Below the pieces are notes generated by a model that saw nothing but the letters and a program-made list of their open reading frames with translations, was not told where the DNA came from and searched no databases. Positions 35,866 to 44,433 of a stretch of 64,000 nt of DNA are shown here, piece by piece. This DNA is from Planctomycetota bacterium (lineage in GTDB: Bacteria > Planctomycetota > UBA1135 > JADKAF01). Numbering within the stretch: position 1 is the stretch's first letter; every line of letters starts with the position of its first letter. The position numbers were made by a program, and so were the translations under genes. The stretch is from NCBI GenBank assembly GCA_016719295.1, contig JADKAF010000001.1, forward strand, positions 744,001 to 808,000, written 5' to 3'.

Positions 35866-37427
35866 AGCGCCTGACTCGGTTTGTCTGCGTCCTAGCGTTC
35901 TCTGGATTCGTCGCGGCGCAAGAGCCGGCGCCCGAGCGTGCCAAGCTCTCGAAGGCGGAGTCGCCTGCTCGACCGAACGTCGTGCTGATCCTCGCCGACG
36001 ACATGAGCCCGGGTGACGTGCAGGTGCTCGGCGGCGCGAGCTCGAAGATCCCGACGCCGCACCTCGATCGGCTGGCGCAGGAGGGGCTGCGCTGCACCGA
36101 TGCGCACTCTCCCTCCGCGGTGTGCACGCCGACGCGCTATGGCCTGCTCACCGGGCGCTACGCGTGGCGCACACCACTGCAGGAGAGCGTGCTCTTCGGC
36201 TTCGATCCGCCGCTGATCCCTGCCGAGCGGAAGACGCTCGGCGGGCTCTTCCACCAGCACGGCTATCGCACGGCGTGCATTGGCAAGTGGCACCTCGGCT
36301 GGACCTGGATGAAGGGCCAGGGGCAACCGCTCCTCGATCCGCGCGAGGCCTTGCTCATCGACTGGTCGCTGCCGACGCCCGATGGGCCGACGACGCGCGG
36401 CTTCGACGAGTTCTTCGGCATCCACGGTACGCTCGACATGGCGCCCTTCACCTACGTGGAAGGCAACCGCGCGACGAAGCCTTGCACGGTGATCAAGCGC
36501 TTCGGGCGCTCGGGCCCGGCAGCCGAGGACTTCGAGGCGGAGCTCGTGCTCGATCAGCTGCTCGCGCGCTCCACGCGTTTCCTCGAGGAGCGCGCGAAGG
36601 CGAAGGAGCAGCCGTTCTTCCTGCTCGCCTCGCTCACCTCACCGCACACGCCGATCGTTCCCGCGCGGCGCTTCCGCGGGAAGAGCGGGCTCGGGCTCTA
36701 CGGCGACTTCGTGCTCGAGACGGATGCGTGGGTGGGGGCGCTCCTCGCGAAACTCGCGGAGCTCGAGCTCGCAGAGGACACCTTGGTGATCTTCACCGCC
36801 GACAACGGCACCTCGCCCTCCGCGAACCTCCCGGCGCTCCGCTCACGCGGCCATGATCCCATCGGCGGCTGGCGCGGCTTCAAGGCCGATCTCTACGAGG
36901 GCGGTCATCGCGTGCCCTTCCTCGCGCGCTGGCCGGGCGTGATCGAGGCAGGTCGCAGCAGTGACGCGTTGCTCTGCCTCACGGACTTCGTCGCCACCTT
37001 CGCCGAGCTCTTCGGTGCGGAGCTCTCCCCCGATCTCGGCGAGGACTCGCGAAGCTTCCTCAGCGTGCTGCGCGGGACGAGCGAGAAGAGCGCGCGTGAG
37101 GATCTCGTGATGCACTCCTTCGACGGCTCCTTCGCGATCCGCGAGGGCCGCTGGAAGCTCCTGCTCTGCGCGGGCTCCGGCGGCTGGTCCGAGCCGGAGC
37201 CGGGAACGAGCGAGGAGGCGCGGCTCCCGCCGCGGCAGCTCTTCGATCTCGTTGCCGACCCGCGCGAGCAGAAGAACCTCGCCACCGAGCAGCCCGAGAT
37301 CGTCGCCCGCTTGGAGGCGTTGCTGGCCGCGCACGTGAAGCGCGGGCGCAGCACGCCAGGTCCCGAGCGCGCGAACGACGTCGCCGTCGAGACCGCGCCG
37401 CCGCGCGAGAAGCCGCGCGCGAAGTAG
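35862..37427 (+). CDS. Secreted sulfatase (second copy)
   Basis: 521 residues with a signal peptide ending FVAAQ. PNVVLILADDMSPGD gives the metal aspartates; VCTPTRYGLLTGR is the C-x-P-x-R formylglycine signature (Cys about residue 88); GKWHLGW, SLTSPHTPIVP and VIFTADNG follow. It is closer to arylsulfatase A-type enzymes than to the sulfatase at 3176. The last 21 residues form a charged tail (PERANDVAVETAPPREKPRA..) whose DNA recurs at 39877. Start overlaps the upstream lipoprotein stop. Substrate unknown, probably a sulfated polysaccharide. Confidence 0.93.
   Translation: MKRLTRFVCVLAFSGFVAAQEPAPERAKLSKAESPARPNVVLILADDMSPGDVQVLGGASSKIPTPHLDRLAQEGLRCTDAHSPSAVCTPTRYGLLTGRYAWRTPLQESVLFGFDPPLIPAERKTLGGLFHQHGYRTACIGKWHLGWTWMKGQGQPLLDPREALLIDWSLPTPDGPTTRGFDEFFGIHGTLDMAPFTYVEGNRATKPCTVIKRFGRSGPAAEDFEAELVLDQLLARSTRFLEERAKAKEQPFFLLASLTSPHTPIVPARRFRGKSGLGLYGDFVLETDAWVGALLAKLAELELAEDTLVIFTADNGTSPSANLPALRSRGHDPIGGWRGFKADLYEGGHRVPFLARWPGVIEAGRSSDALLCLTDFVATFAELFGAELSPDLGEDSRSFLSVLRGTSEKSAREDLVMHSFDGSFAIREGRWKLLLCAGSGGWSEPEPGTSEEARLPPRQLFDLVADPREQKNLATEQPEIVARLEALLAAHVKRGRSTPGPERANDVAVETAPPREKPRAK
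37362..37424. repeat. 63-bp direct repeat, copy A (sulfatase 3' end)
   Basis: The last 21 sense codons of the sulfatase gene, matched at 39877-39939 with four differences in 63 bases. All four differences are third-position synonymous changes (aac/aat, gac/gat, gcc/gcg, acc/act). Copy A is followed by the stop codon TAG. Confidence 0.9.
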
Positions 37428-37618
37428 GTCGCGCACCTCGCCAGGAGCACGCCGCTCTCGGTTGTTCGCCGCGAAGTTCCTCTGAGCGCGAATGCACGCG
37501 CGAGCGGGCGATCGCAAGGGGCGACGATCCTCGCAGCGCCGATTAGCATCGCGAGGGCCGCACGCGTTGCGGGCGCTTCGAGTGCCCGGTCTGTACGCTG
37601 GCGCCTCTCCTCTCCGTG

Positions 37619-38536
37619 ATGCCACCCGACCTCAGCTCGCGTCTACTCGTGCTCGACGGCGGACTCGCCACCGAGCTCTCCGCCCGCGGTTTCGACCTGA
37701 GCGATGCGCTCTGGTCGGCGCGCGTCCTGGTCGATGCTCCCGATGCGATCGAGGCTGTGCACTTCGATTACTTCGAGGCCGGCGCCGATGTCGCCATCAG
37801 CGCGAGCTATCAAGCGAGCCACGGCGGCTTCGCCGAGCGCGGCTTTTCGCCAGAAGAATCGACGCGCCTGCTGCAGCGGTCGGTGGAGCTGGCCTGCCGC
37901 GCGCGAGATCGCTACCGCGCGCAGCATCCGGGGGTGCTGCGACCCTTGCTCGTGGCCGCATCGGTGGGACCGTACGGCGCGACGCGGCACGACGGTTCGG
38001 AGTACCACGGTAACTATGGCTTGGAGGAAGAGGCCCTCGCCGCCTTCCATCGCCCGCGCCTGGCCGCGCTCGTCGCGGCCGAGCCCGACCTGCTGGCCTG
38101 CGAGACGATTCCCTCTCTCGTGGAGGCGCGGGCCATCGCGCGGGAGCTGCGAGCACACCGCCACATGCACGCCTGGCTTAGCTTCACCTGTCGCGATGGG
38201 GCGCACACCTCGGCCGGCGACACCATCGCCGACTGTGCCCGTTTCCTCGACGGCGAGCCGCAGGTGGTGGCCATCGGGATCAACTGCGTGGCGCCGGAGC
38301 TGGTGGGGGCGCTCGTGCGCCAGATCGCTGCCGTCAGTCGGAAGTCGATCGTCGTCTATCCCAACTCGGGTGAGGTGTGGAACGCCGTTACGCGCGGTTG
38401 GGAGGGAAGGTCCCATCGCTTCACCGACCACCTCGACGATTGGCTCGACGCCGGAGCGCGCTGGGTGGGCGGGTGTTGCCGCACGACACCGGCGGACATT
38501 CGCGTGGTGCGCGCGATCGTCGATGCGCGCGCCTGA
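37619..38536 (+). CDS. mmuM: Homocysteine S-methyltransferase
   Basis: 305 residues (a GTG three bases earlier is an alternative). The N-terminal LLVLDGGLATELSARGFDL is the family opening. The zinc-ligand cysteines are in GINCVAPELV and WVGGCCRTTP. VYPNSGEVWN is another family block. It methylates homocysteine from S-methylmethionine or SAM to give methionine in the cytoplasm; no permease accompanies it. It lies in the block between the two 63-bp repeats and is convergent with the propeller lipoprotein gene, 25 bp away. Confidence 0.92.
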   Translation: MPPDLSSRLLVLDGGLATELSARGFDLSDALWSARVLVDAPDAIEAVHFDYFEAGADVAISASYQASHGGFAERGFSPEESTRLLQRSVELACRARDRYRAQHPGVLRPLLVAASVGPYGATRHDGSEYHGNYGLEEEALAAFHRPRLAALVAAEPDLLACETIPSLVEARAIARELRAHRHMHAWLSFTCRDGAHTSAGDTIADCARFLDGEPQVVAIGINCVAPELVGALVRQIAAVSRKSIVVYPNSGEVWNAVTRGWEGRSHRFTDHLDDWLDAGARWVGGCCRTTPADIRVVRAIVDARA

Positions 38537-38561
38537 CGCGCGCCGTTGCGATCATGCGGAG

Positions 38562-39683
38562 CTACCGAGTGTCAGCCGGTTCGACTGCGGACCACGGCCC
38601 ACCGCGCGTCACGTTGACGAACGAGCTGCCGTTGAAGCGGAACAGCCCACCGGAGAAGCCGAACCAGAGCGTGCCGTGGCGGTCCTGCACGAAGGCCTGG
38701 ATGCCGAAGTGCGTGGTGAGATCGGGACGGTTCGTCTGGTCGAACAAGGTGAAGGACGGGCCCTTCGTCCCGGACTTGGTGGAAGGGTCCACGCGATAGG
38801 CCCCGACGCGTACCGCACCGATCCAGACCTGGCCATCACGGTCCAGGTAGATGTTGTAGATGTCGTTCGCGGCCAGCCCTCGCACCTCGGGGAAACGCGT
38901 GAAGGTCTCGCCTGTGTACAGGCTCACGCCGCCTTCCCCGATGTATTGCGGCAGGTCCGAGGTGATCGACCCGAACCAGAGGTTCCCCTGCCTGTCCTCC
39001 TGGATACTGGCGACGTTGTTGCTGCAGAGGCCATCCGCTTTGGTGAAGAGCGTTAAACCCCTGCCGTCATACCTGCAAGCTCCATAGCCATCCCGCCCGA
39101 ACCACAGGTTCCCGCGGCGATCCTCGAAGAGGTCCCACACTTTGCCGGGGACCATCTTGTACGACACCTGATCGAGCTCCGGGATCGGAAGCGCGAAGGC
39201 CTGGAACCGCTCGTTCGCGAAACGGAACGCACCTTCGCTCGTTCCGGCCCAGATCTCGCCCTGGCGGTCCACCAGCAACTTGCAACCCGCACCCGGGAGC
39301 CCTTCCGCGGGGCCGAAGCTGGTGAACGAGGTCCCGTCGTAGCGCGAAGCTCCAGCTTGCGTACCTAACCACAGGTTACCCGCGCGGTCCTCCGCAATGC
39401 CCGTCACCACGTTGTCGATGAGGCCTTCGGGGATGGAGAAGTACCGGAGCGTTCTTCCATCCCAGCGCGCGACTCCTTGGCCGTTGGTACCGAACCACAG
39501 GTTGCCCGCGCGGTCTTCGAAGGCGGCCACGACGTAGGCATCGATCTGGGCGGTGTCGCTTGCGGCAGATGGCGTCCCAGCGGCGGACTCCGGGGCACCT
39601 GGCTCGGCTTGTCCGCGGCACGATGCCAGGAACAACGCCGAGGAGAGAGCGACGATGGTGCTGAGCGTGGGGTGCTGGCGCAT
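38562..39683 (-). CDS. Lipoprotein with two-component-regulator-type propeller repeats
   Basis: 373 residues, signal ending LFLASC (lipobox). Blade repeats of the Reg_prop type recur about every 45 residues: FEDRAGNLWFGTNGQGVARW, AEDRAGNLWLGTQAGAS, VDRQGEIWAGT, FEDRRGNLWFGRDGYGA, QEDRQGNLWFGS and VQDRHGTLWFGFSGG. In hybrid two-component systems these blades sense oligosaccharides, but no kinase domain follows here, so this is a free-standing surface propeller. Base composition is lower in GC than its neighbours. It sits in the repeat-bounded block and may be acquired. Confidence 0.85.
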   Translation of the reverse strand: MRQHPTLSTIVALSSALFLASCRGQAEPGAPESAAGTPSAASDTAQIDAYVVAAFEDRAGNLWFGTNGQGVARWDGRTLRYFSIPEGLIDNVVTGIAEDRAGNLWLGTQAGASRYDGTSFTSFGPAEGLPGAGCKLLVDRQGEIWAGTSEGAFRFANERFQAFALPIPELDQVSYKMVPGKVWDLFEDRRGNLWFGRDGYGACRYDGRGLTLFTKADGLCSNNVASIQEDRQGNLWFGSITSDLPQYIGEGGVSLYTGETFTRFPEVRGLAANDIYNIYLDRDGQVWIGAVRVGAYRVDPSTKSGTKGPSFTLFDQTNRPDLTTHFGIQAFVQDRHGTLWFGFSGGLFRFNGSSFVNVTRGGPWSAVEPADTR

Positions 39684-39876
39684 GTTGTTCCGCGGAAGGG
39701 TGGGCAAGGTAGCCGCCTGCGTGCGAGACCTACCCAAAGATGTGCAAAGGATCGCCCCGGACACCTGCGCCGCGTTGGCCCAAGGTCGATCCCGAGCGTT
39801 CCCACGCGATCCATGGGCTCGGTGGCCGTACCGCGCGGATCGTCTCTCCCGGCCGCATGCGGGATAGAAGCCGCGG

Positions 39877-39939
39877 CCCGAGCGCGCGAATGATGTCGCG
39901 GTCGAGACTGCGCCGCCGCGCGAGAAGCCGCGCGCGAAG
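39877..39939. repeat. 63-bp direct repeat, copy B (orphan sulfatase 3' end)
   Basis: Still encodes the sulfatase tail (PERANDVAVETAPPREKPRA..) without any amino-acid change, but with no sulfatase body in front and no stop directly after. It is out of frame with the dihydrouridine synthase gene that starts 35 bp later. The 190 bp upstream (39684-39876) hold nothing I recognise. It looks like the relic of a lost or replaced sulfatase gene. Confidence 0.85.
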
Positions 39940-39973
39940 GTGGCGCTTCGTCTACACTGCGCGAGCCGCTTCC

Positions 39974-41089
39974 ATGACCACGCCGCTCTCCACCCCTCGC
40001 CGCGCCTTCGCGCCGCCGCTCGCCGGCTTCGATGCCCCGTTCTTTCTGGCCGGCCTCGCGGGCTACTCCGATGCCGCGATGCGTCTCACGGCGCGACGGT
40101 TGGGCGCCCCGTTCTGCGTGACGGAGGCGATGCTCGACACCTTGCTGCTCTCCGGCGGCAAGTCGCTGCGGAAGGCCGATCCCGAGCGCTTGAAGAACGC
40201 CGTGCTCGGCGCGCGCGCCGAGGCCGACGAGAGCCAGAGCTGCGGCGAGGGCGCCGGGCTCGAGGGCAACCTCGCCGCGGGCCTCGAGGATCATCCGCTC
40301 GCGGGCCAGATCATCGGCAGCACGACCGACGGCATCGCCGAGGCGGCGCGCCTCGTCGTCGAGCTCGGCTTCGACGTCGTGGATCTCAATCTCGCGTGCC
40401 CTTCGAAGAAGTCGAAGCGGAAGGTGCTCCGCGGCGGGAACCTGCTTGCCGAGCCCGAGCTCGCGATCGAGCTCCTGCGCGCGGTGCGCGACGCCGTGCC
40501 GCCGCATGTGCCGCGCAGCGTGAAGCTCCGCCGCGGCTTCGACGAGGGCTTGGAGTGGGAGCGCGCGTTCCACCGCATCTTCGAAGCCGCGATCGAGCTC
40601 GGCTACGCCTGGGCCACGGTGCACGCGCGCACGGTCGAGCAGCGCTACGTCGGTAGAAGTCATTGGCCCTTCCTCACCGACCTCGTCGCGCGCTATCCGC
40701 AGATGCGCATCTTCGGCAGCGGCGACGTCTTCGAGGTGCGGGACATCTTCCGCATGCTCGACGAGACCGGGGTGCAGGCGGTCTCCGTCGCGCGCGGCGC
40801 CATCGCGAATCCCTTTCTCTTCCGCGAAGCACGGGCCGTGCTGCGCGGCGAGGAGCTCGTTCCCGCCTCGCTCGCCGAGCAGCGCGAGCTCCTGCTGGCA
40901 CATGCCTCGCTCGCGTGGCGGCTTCACGGCGAGGAGCAGGGGACGCGCCTCATGCGGAAGTTCGCGCTGCGGATGGCCGAGCGACATCCCGATCCGCTGC
41001 GCGCCCGCTCGACGCTCGTCGCGGTTCGACGACGCGAGGACCTTGCGGCGGCGTTGGACGCACTCTACGCCGTCTCCATCGATCGTTAG
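39974..41089 (+). CDS. tRNA-dihydrouridine synthase
   Basis: 371 residues. The TIM-barrel flavoenzyme opens FFLAGLAGYSDAAMRLTARR, corresponding to the LAPMAGVTD motif of Dus proteins. DVVDLNLACPSKKSKRKV carries the catalytic cysteine (residue 142), VHARTVEQRYVGRSHW has the FMN/phosphate-site region, and FGSGDVFEVRDIFRM and SVARGAIANPFLF close the active site. It reduces uridine in tRNA D-loops with FMN and NADPH. The spacer between NLACP and the GG is longer than in E. coli DusB. It is convergent with the kinase/pyrophosphorylase gene, 11 bp away. Confidence 0.9.
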   Translation: MTTPLSTPRRAFAPPLAGFDAPFFLAGLAGYSDAAMRLTARRLGAPFCVTEAMLDTLLLSGGKSLRKADPERLKNAVLGARAEADESQSCGEGAGLEGNLAAGLEDHPLAGQIIGSTTDGIAEAARLVVELGFDVVDLNLACPSKKSKRKVLRGGNLLAEPELAIELLRAVRDAVPPHVPRSVKLRRGFDEGLEWERAFHRIFEAAIELGYAWATVHARTVEQRYVGRSHWPFLTDLVARYPQMRIFGSGDVFEVRDIFRMLDETGVQAVSVARGAIANPFLFREARAVLRGEELVPASLAEQRELLLAHASLAWRLHGEEQGTRLMRKFALRMAERHPDPLRARSTLVAVRRREDLAAALDALYAVSIDR

Positions 41090-41100
41090 TGGGGCGGGGC

Positions 41101-44100
41101 TCAGGCGAACGCCGCCCGCGCCTCCGCGTAGCCCAGGCTCCCATCCTGCGCGTAGAGATCGAGCAAGCCCGGGTCCTTCAGCTGCTGACCGCGCGCGCGC
41201 GGCACGGCGAGATAAGCGCAGCGCAGCTCCGGCAGCGCGGAGAAGTCGCCGAAGAGGCGCTCCCACTGCGCGACGGGGAAGACGTCTTCCTGCGCATGGC
41301 CCCAGCGGCGCTTCGCGTCCTTGATCGCGACGTAGGTGGGCAGGCGCTGCATCACGGCGCGCACGCGGGCATCGATCTCCTTTCGCGACAGCGCGCCGAG
41401 GCGCGCGCGATCGAGCTCGAAGAGGGCGAGGAAGGGATCGATCTCGATCCAGGCGCTCATCGAGGAGTACCACGGCAGCTCGAGCTCGAGCTCTTCGCGC
41501 GGCAGCGCGAGCGCTTCGACGAGGCGCGCTCGGCCGTTCACCAACGCGAGGCCACCGCCGCGGTCCTCGCTGCGGCGCGGGGAGAGCTCGAAGCTGAGCG
41601 CGGCGCCGCTCGCGCGATGCGCGGCGAGGACGACGGGATCGAGGTCGGCGCCGAGCGTGTCGACGTTGTGCACGAAGAGGGTGCGCAGCGCGGGCTGCTC
41701 GGCGAGCAGGGAGGCGAGGACGCCGTTCTGCAGGAGTGCGGGGAGCTCGTACGCGTGACCTGCGGGGGCCAGGCGCTGCAGCGGGACGTTGTCCTGGTAG
41801 TCGCTGCCTTCGCCGCTAGCGCGCGCCCAGCTCATCAAGGCCTTGCGCCCGGCGTCGCGCATCTTCTGCTTCTCCGGATCGAGGAGCTCCTGCGGAGCCT
41901 CCTCCCAGAGCGCGACCAAGTCGCGGACCATCGGGACGAAGCGCGGCGCGATCGCGCGCGAGGGGCTCAGCTGCGCGCGGACCTCGGGATCGCCGTCGAG
42001 CAGGGGCGCGGTGTGCGCGGCGATGCGCTCGTGCGTGAGGAAGCTCGTCGCGACGAGGTGGGGCAGCGGTCGCCCGGCTTGGCGCGCGGCGCGGCGCGTC
42101 TTCGCGAAGTGGAGCTCCAGGAACGAGCGCCAGTCGCCGCCGAGCTTCGCGAACGGCGCGATCGCCTTCACCACGCCGCTCCCGCCGCTCCAGCGCGAGC
42201 CCACGCCGCCGGCGAGCGTCAGCACCGCGACCTCGCCGGCGCGCAGCGCCGCCGCGCCGAGCTCGCGGGAGCCGGGCTCGAGGGTGCGGAGATCGCTCGG
42301 TCGCGGCGGGGCGATCGATGTCTCGGCAGGCAGGCGATTGCGCGCGATGCCGATGCGGCCTTCGCGGAGCGCGGAGCGCACCTGCTCGTGCTGCTCCGCG
42401 TCGAAGCCGCAATGCGCGAGGAGGGAGCGCGTCTCCGCGTCCCAGCGCACGCGCTGCTCCTGCGCGTCGCCGCCGCCACTGCCGAAGAGCTGCGCCACCA
42501 CCGCCTGCAGCAGGCGGGGCGCATCGGCGACGCCTTCTTCGCGAGCCGTGGCGTGGAGCAGCTCGACGCCGCGCAGCGGGGCGACTCGCGCGGGCTCTTC
42601 GCGCGCGAGGCGCGGCAGGTGCAGCGCGTGGTAGCGCCAGGGGAACACCGCGGCGCTGCCCGAGCGGAGCTCCGCTGCGGTGCCGCGCTGGTTCCACGCG
42701 AAGTCGTAGATCAAGGGCTCCATCGCGAAGGAGGAGCCGCCTTCGTGCGCGCGCTTCTCCTCGCGCAGGATCGCGAGCAGGCGGACGCGCGCTTCCTCGC
42801 GACGCGCCGGATCGACATAGATCCCCATGCCGCCGCCGGCCATGCCGCCGAGCATCTGGAAGCCCCAGAACGCATCCCCGAGCTCGCCGCGCAAGCGCGC
42901 GATCACGCGGTCGACATAGCGGCTCGCGATCCAGGGCAGGATCTCGCGCAGCGCTCCGCGGAACGAATCGTCCGTCGCTCTCGCGATGCGCCGCACGTCG
43001 CCGTCTCGCAGGCCTGCTTCGATCTCGGCGAACAGCCGCCCGAGCTCTTCTCGCGCGCGCGTCGCCCGCTCCTCGCGCAGCAGGTAGCGCTCGGTGACGA
43101 GCTCCAGGATCGGGCCTACGTTCTGCGCCATGCCGCCGTGGAAGAGCAGCAGGGATTCCTGCAGGCGCCGAGGGAGCTCGGAGTGGATCTCGAGGCCGGG
43201 CCGCAGGAGGTGATGGCGGGGCAGCAAGCAGCCGCGCGAGATGCCGTGCTCGGGATCACCCGGCGCGGCGGCGACGCCGTTGATGCGCTTCAAGCCGGGC
43301 CAGACGCCTCCGGAGTCCTGCCAGCCGCCGCCCGAGCCGCCGAGCCATTCCCCGAGGATCGCGCGTGCCGCGACCAAACGTCGCTCGTCCTCCTCGAGCT
43401 CGCCTTCGAGGGCGCGCGCTTGCCCGGTCGCGCGCAGGAGTGCCGCGAGGATCGAGCCCAGCAGGTTGGTCGAGACCGCGAGGCGCGAGCCCTTCGGGAT
43501 GTCGCGCACGAAGGTCGCGATCTCCAAGCCGAGGCCCGGCCCGAGCAAGCGCTCGAGCACCGCGCTCAGCGCATGCGGCGTTCCCTCGAGCGACGGAGGG
43601 ATCAAGCCGGAGGCGACGACACCGGCCTTCAGCAGCGAGAGGTGATCGTCGCCGAAGCGGAACAGCTCCTCGAGCGAGCGCAGGTCCTTCGACTCGCCGA
43701 GGTCGACGCAGGAGAGGCGCAGCAGCGGCTCTTCGATGACGCGCACCCAGGTCTCGATCGGCGGCCGCGGCTCGGGATCACGCCCGTGCACGCCGAGGTC
43801 GACCGAGAGGTTGATCACCTGCGCGGCCTCGGGGTAGTCCATGCCGAGGAAGAAGATGTCGGACCAGCCGGCGTGCGAGAGGTCGGCGCGCACCGGGGTG
43901 CGCTCGACGAGCGCGGGGAAGAGCTCGCGCGCTCCGGCGCGGCGCAGGAGCTCCGGTCGCACGCGCAGCGGCAGCTCGCTGGGATCGCCGACGCGGAACA
44001 TCCATTGGCTGCCGCGGCTCGCGCGGACGCTGCGGCGCACTTGATCGGCGAGCGTCTGGAACGCCGCGCGATGCGCGGCCTCCGCGAGGGCCGAAGCCAG

Positions 44101-44433
44101 CGTGCCGTCGAGGCCTTGCCGCGCGATGGCCTCGCGGAGATGGCGCAGCGCTTCGTCGAAGCGTCGCTCGAGGAGGGCATGGTGCGCGCGCGCAGGCAGC
44201 TTGCCGCACGGCCTCTCGTGCAGCGTGGGCACGATGTGCGCAGCAGCGCGTGGGCGTAGAGCAGCAGCGCGCACGCGCTCGTAGAGGTTATCGGTGGTGC
44301 TCGCGGCGTCGAGCACCTCCTCGCACCAACGCCAGAGCGTCGGGGCGTCCTGGTCCGCCACCAGCGCCTCGAACGCGCGATCGCGCAGCGCGCTGCTCGT
44401 CGCGCGCAGCGTCTCGAGCAGCGGGTTCGTCAC
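41101..44433 (-). CDS. Bifunctional fucokinase-like GHMP kinase / UDPGP-type sugar pyrophosphorylase
   Basis: 1110 residues from a GTG that overlaps the stop of the nucleotidyltransferase gene (GTGA). Residues about 180-560 resemble L-fucokinase-type GHMP kinases: AGWSDIFFLGMDYPEAAQVIN, the phosphate loop IPKGSRLAVSTNLLGSILAAL (about 309-329) and GGWQDSGGVWPGLKRING (about 366). From residue 730 a UDP-sugar pyrophosphorylase domain follows: LTLAGGVGSRWSGGSGVVK and YQDNVPLQRLAPAGHAYELP, LFVHNVDTLGADLDP. Together they would turn a free sugar into a nucleotide sugar in two steps. Known bifunctional Fkp/FKGP proteins have the opposite domain order. The sugar is not known. Confidence 0.75.
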   Translation of the reverse strand: MTNPLLETLRATSSALRDRAFEALVADQDAPTLWRWCEEVLDAASTTDNLYERVRAAALRPRAAAHIVPTLHERPCGKLPARAHHALLERRFDEALRHLREAIARQGLDGTLASALAEAAHRAAFQTLADQVRRSVRASRGSQWMFRVGDPSELPLRVRPELLRRAGARELFPALVERTPVRADLSHAGWSDIFFLGMDYPEAAQVINLSVDLGVHGRDPEPRPPIETWVRVIEEPLLRLSCVDLGESKDLRSLEELFRFGDDHLSLLKAGVVASGLIPPSLEGTPHALSAVLERLLGPGLGLEIATFVRDIPKGSRLAVSTNLLGSILAALLRATGQARALEGELEEDERRLVAARAILGEWLGGSGGGWQDSGGVWPGLKRINGVAAAPGDPEHGISRGCLLPRHHLLRPGLEIHSELPRRLQESLLLFHGGMAQNVGPILELVTERYLLREERATRAREELGRLFAEIEAGLRDGDVRRIARATDDSFRGALREILPWIASRYVDRVIARLRGELGDAFWGFQMLGGMAGGGMGIYVDPARREEARVRLLAILREEKRAHEGGSSFAMEPLIYDFAWNQRGTAAELRSGSAAVFPWRYHALHLPRLAREEPARVAPLRGVELLHATAREEGVADAPRLLQAVVAQLFGSGGGDAQEQRVRWDAETRSLLAHCGFDAEQHEQVRSALREGRIGIARNRLPAETSIAPPRPSDLRTLEPGSRELGAAALRAGEVAVLTLAGGVGSRWSGGSGVVKAIAPFAKLGGDWRSFLELHFAKTRRAARQAGRPLPHLVATSFLTHERIAAHTAPLLDGDPEVRAQLSPSRAIAPRFVPMVRDLVALWEEAPQELLDPEKQKMRDAGRKALMSWARASGEGSDYQDNVPLQRLAPAGHAYELPALLQNGVLASLLAEQPALRTLFVHNVDTLGADLDPVVLAAHRASGAALSFELSPRRSEDRGGGLALVNGRARLVEALALPREELELELPWYSSMSAWIEIDPFLALFELDRARLGALSRKEIDARVRAVMQRLPTYVAIKDAKRRWGHAQEDVFPVAQWERLFGDFSALPELRCAYLAVPRARGQQLKDPGLLDLYAQDGSLGYAEARAAFA

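Noticed and set aside
37428..37618. SAM/SAH riboswitch before mmuM
   Set aside because: I looked for the conserved SAH and SAM-I/II core words in the 191-bp leader and found none.
40896..40911. TGGCACATGCCTCGCT resembling a sigma-54 promoter
   Set aside because: It lies inside the dihydrouridine synthase coding sequence, with no gene start downstream on that strand.
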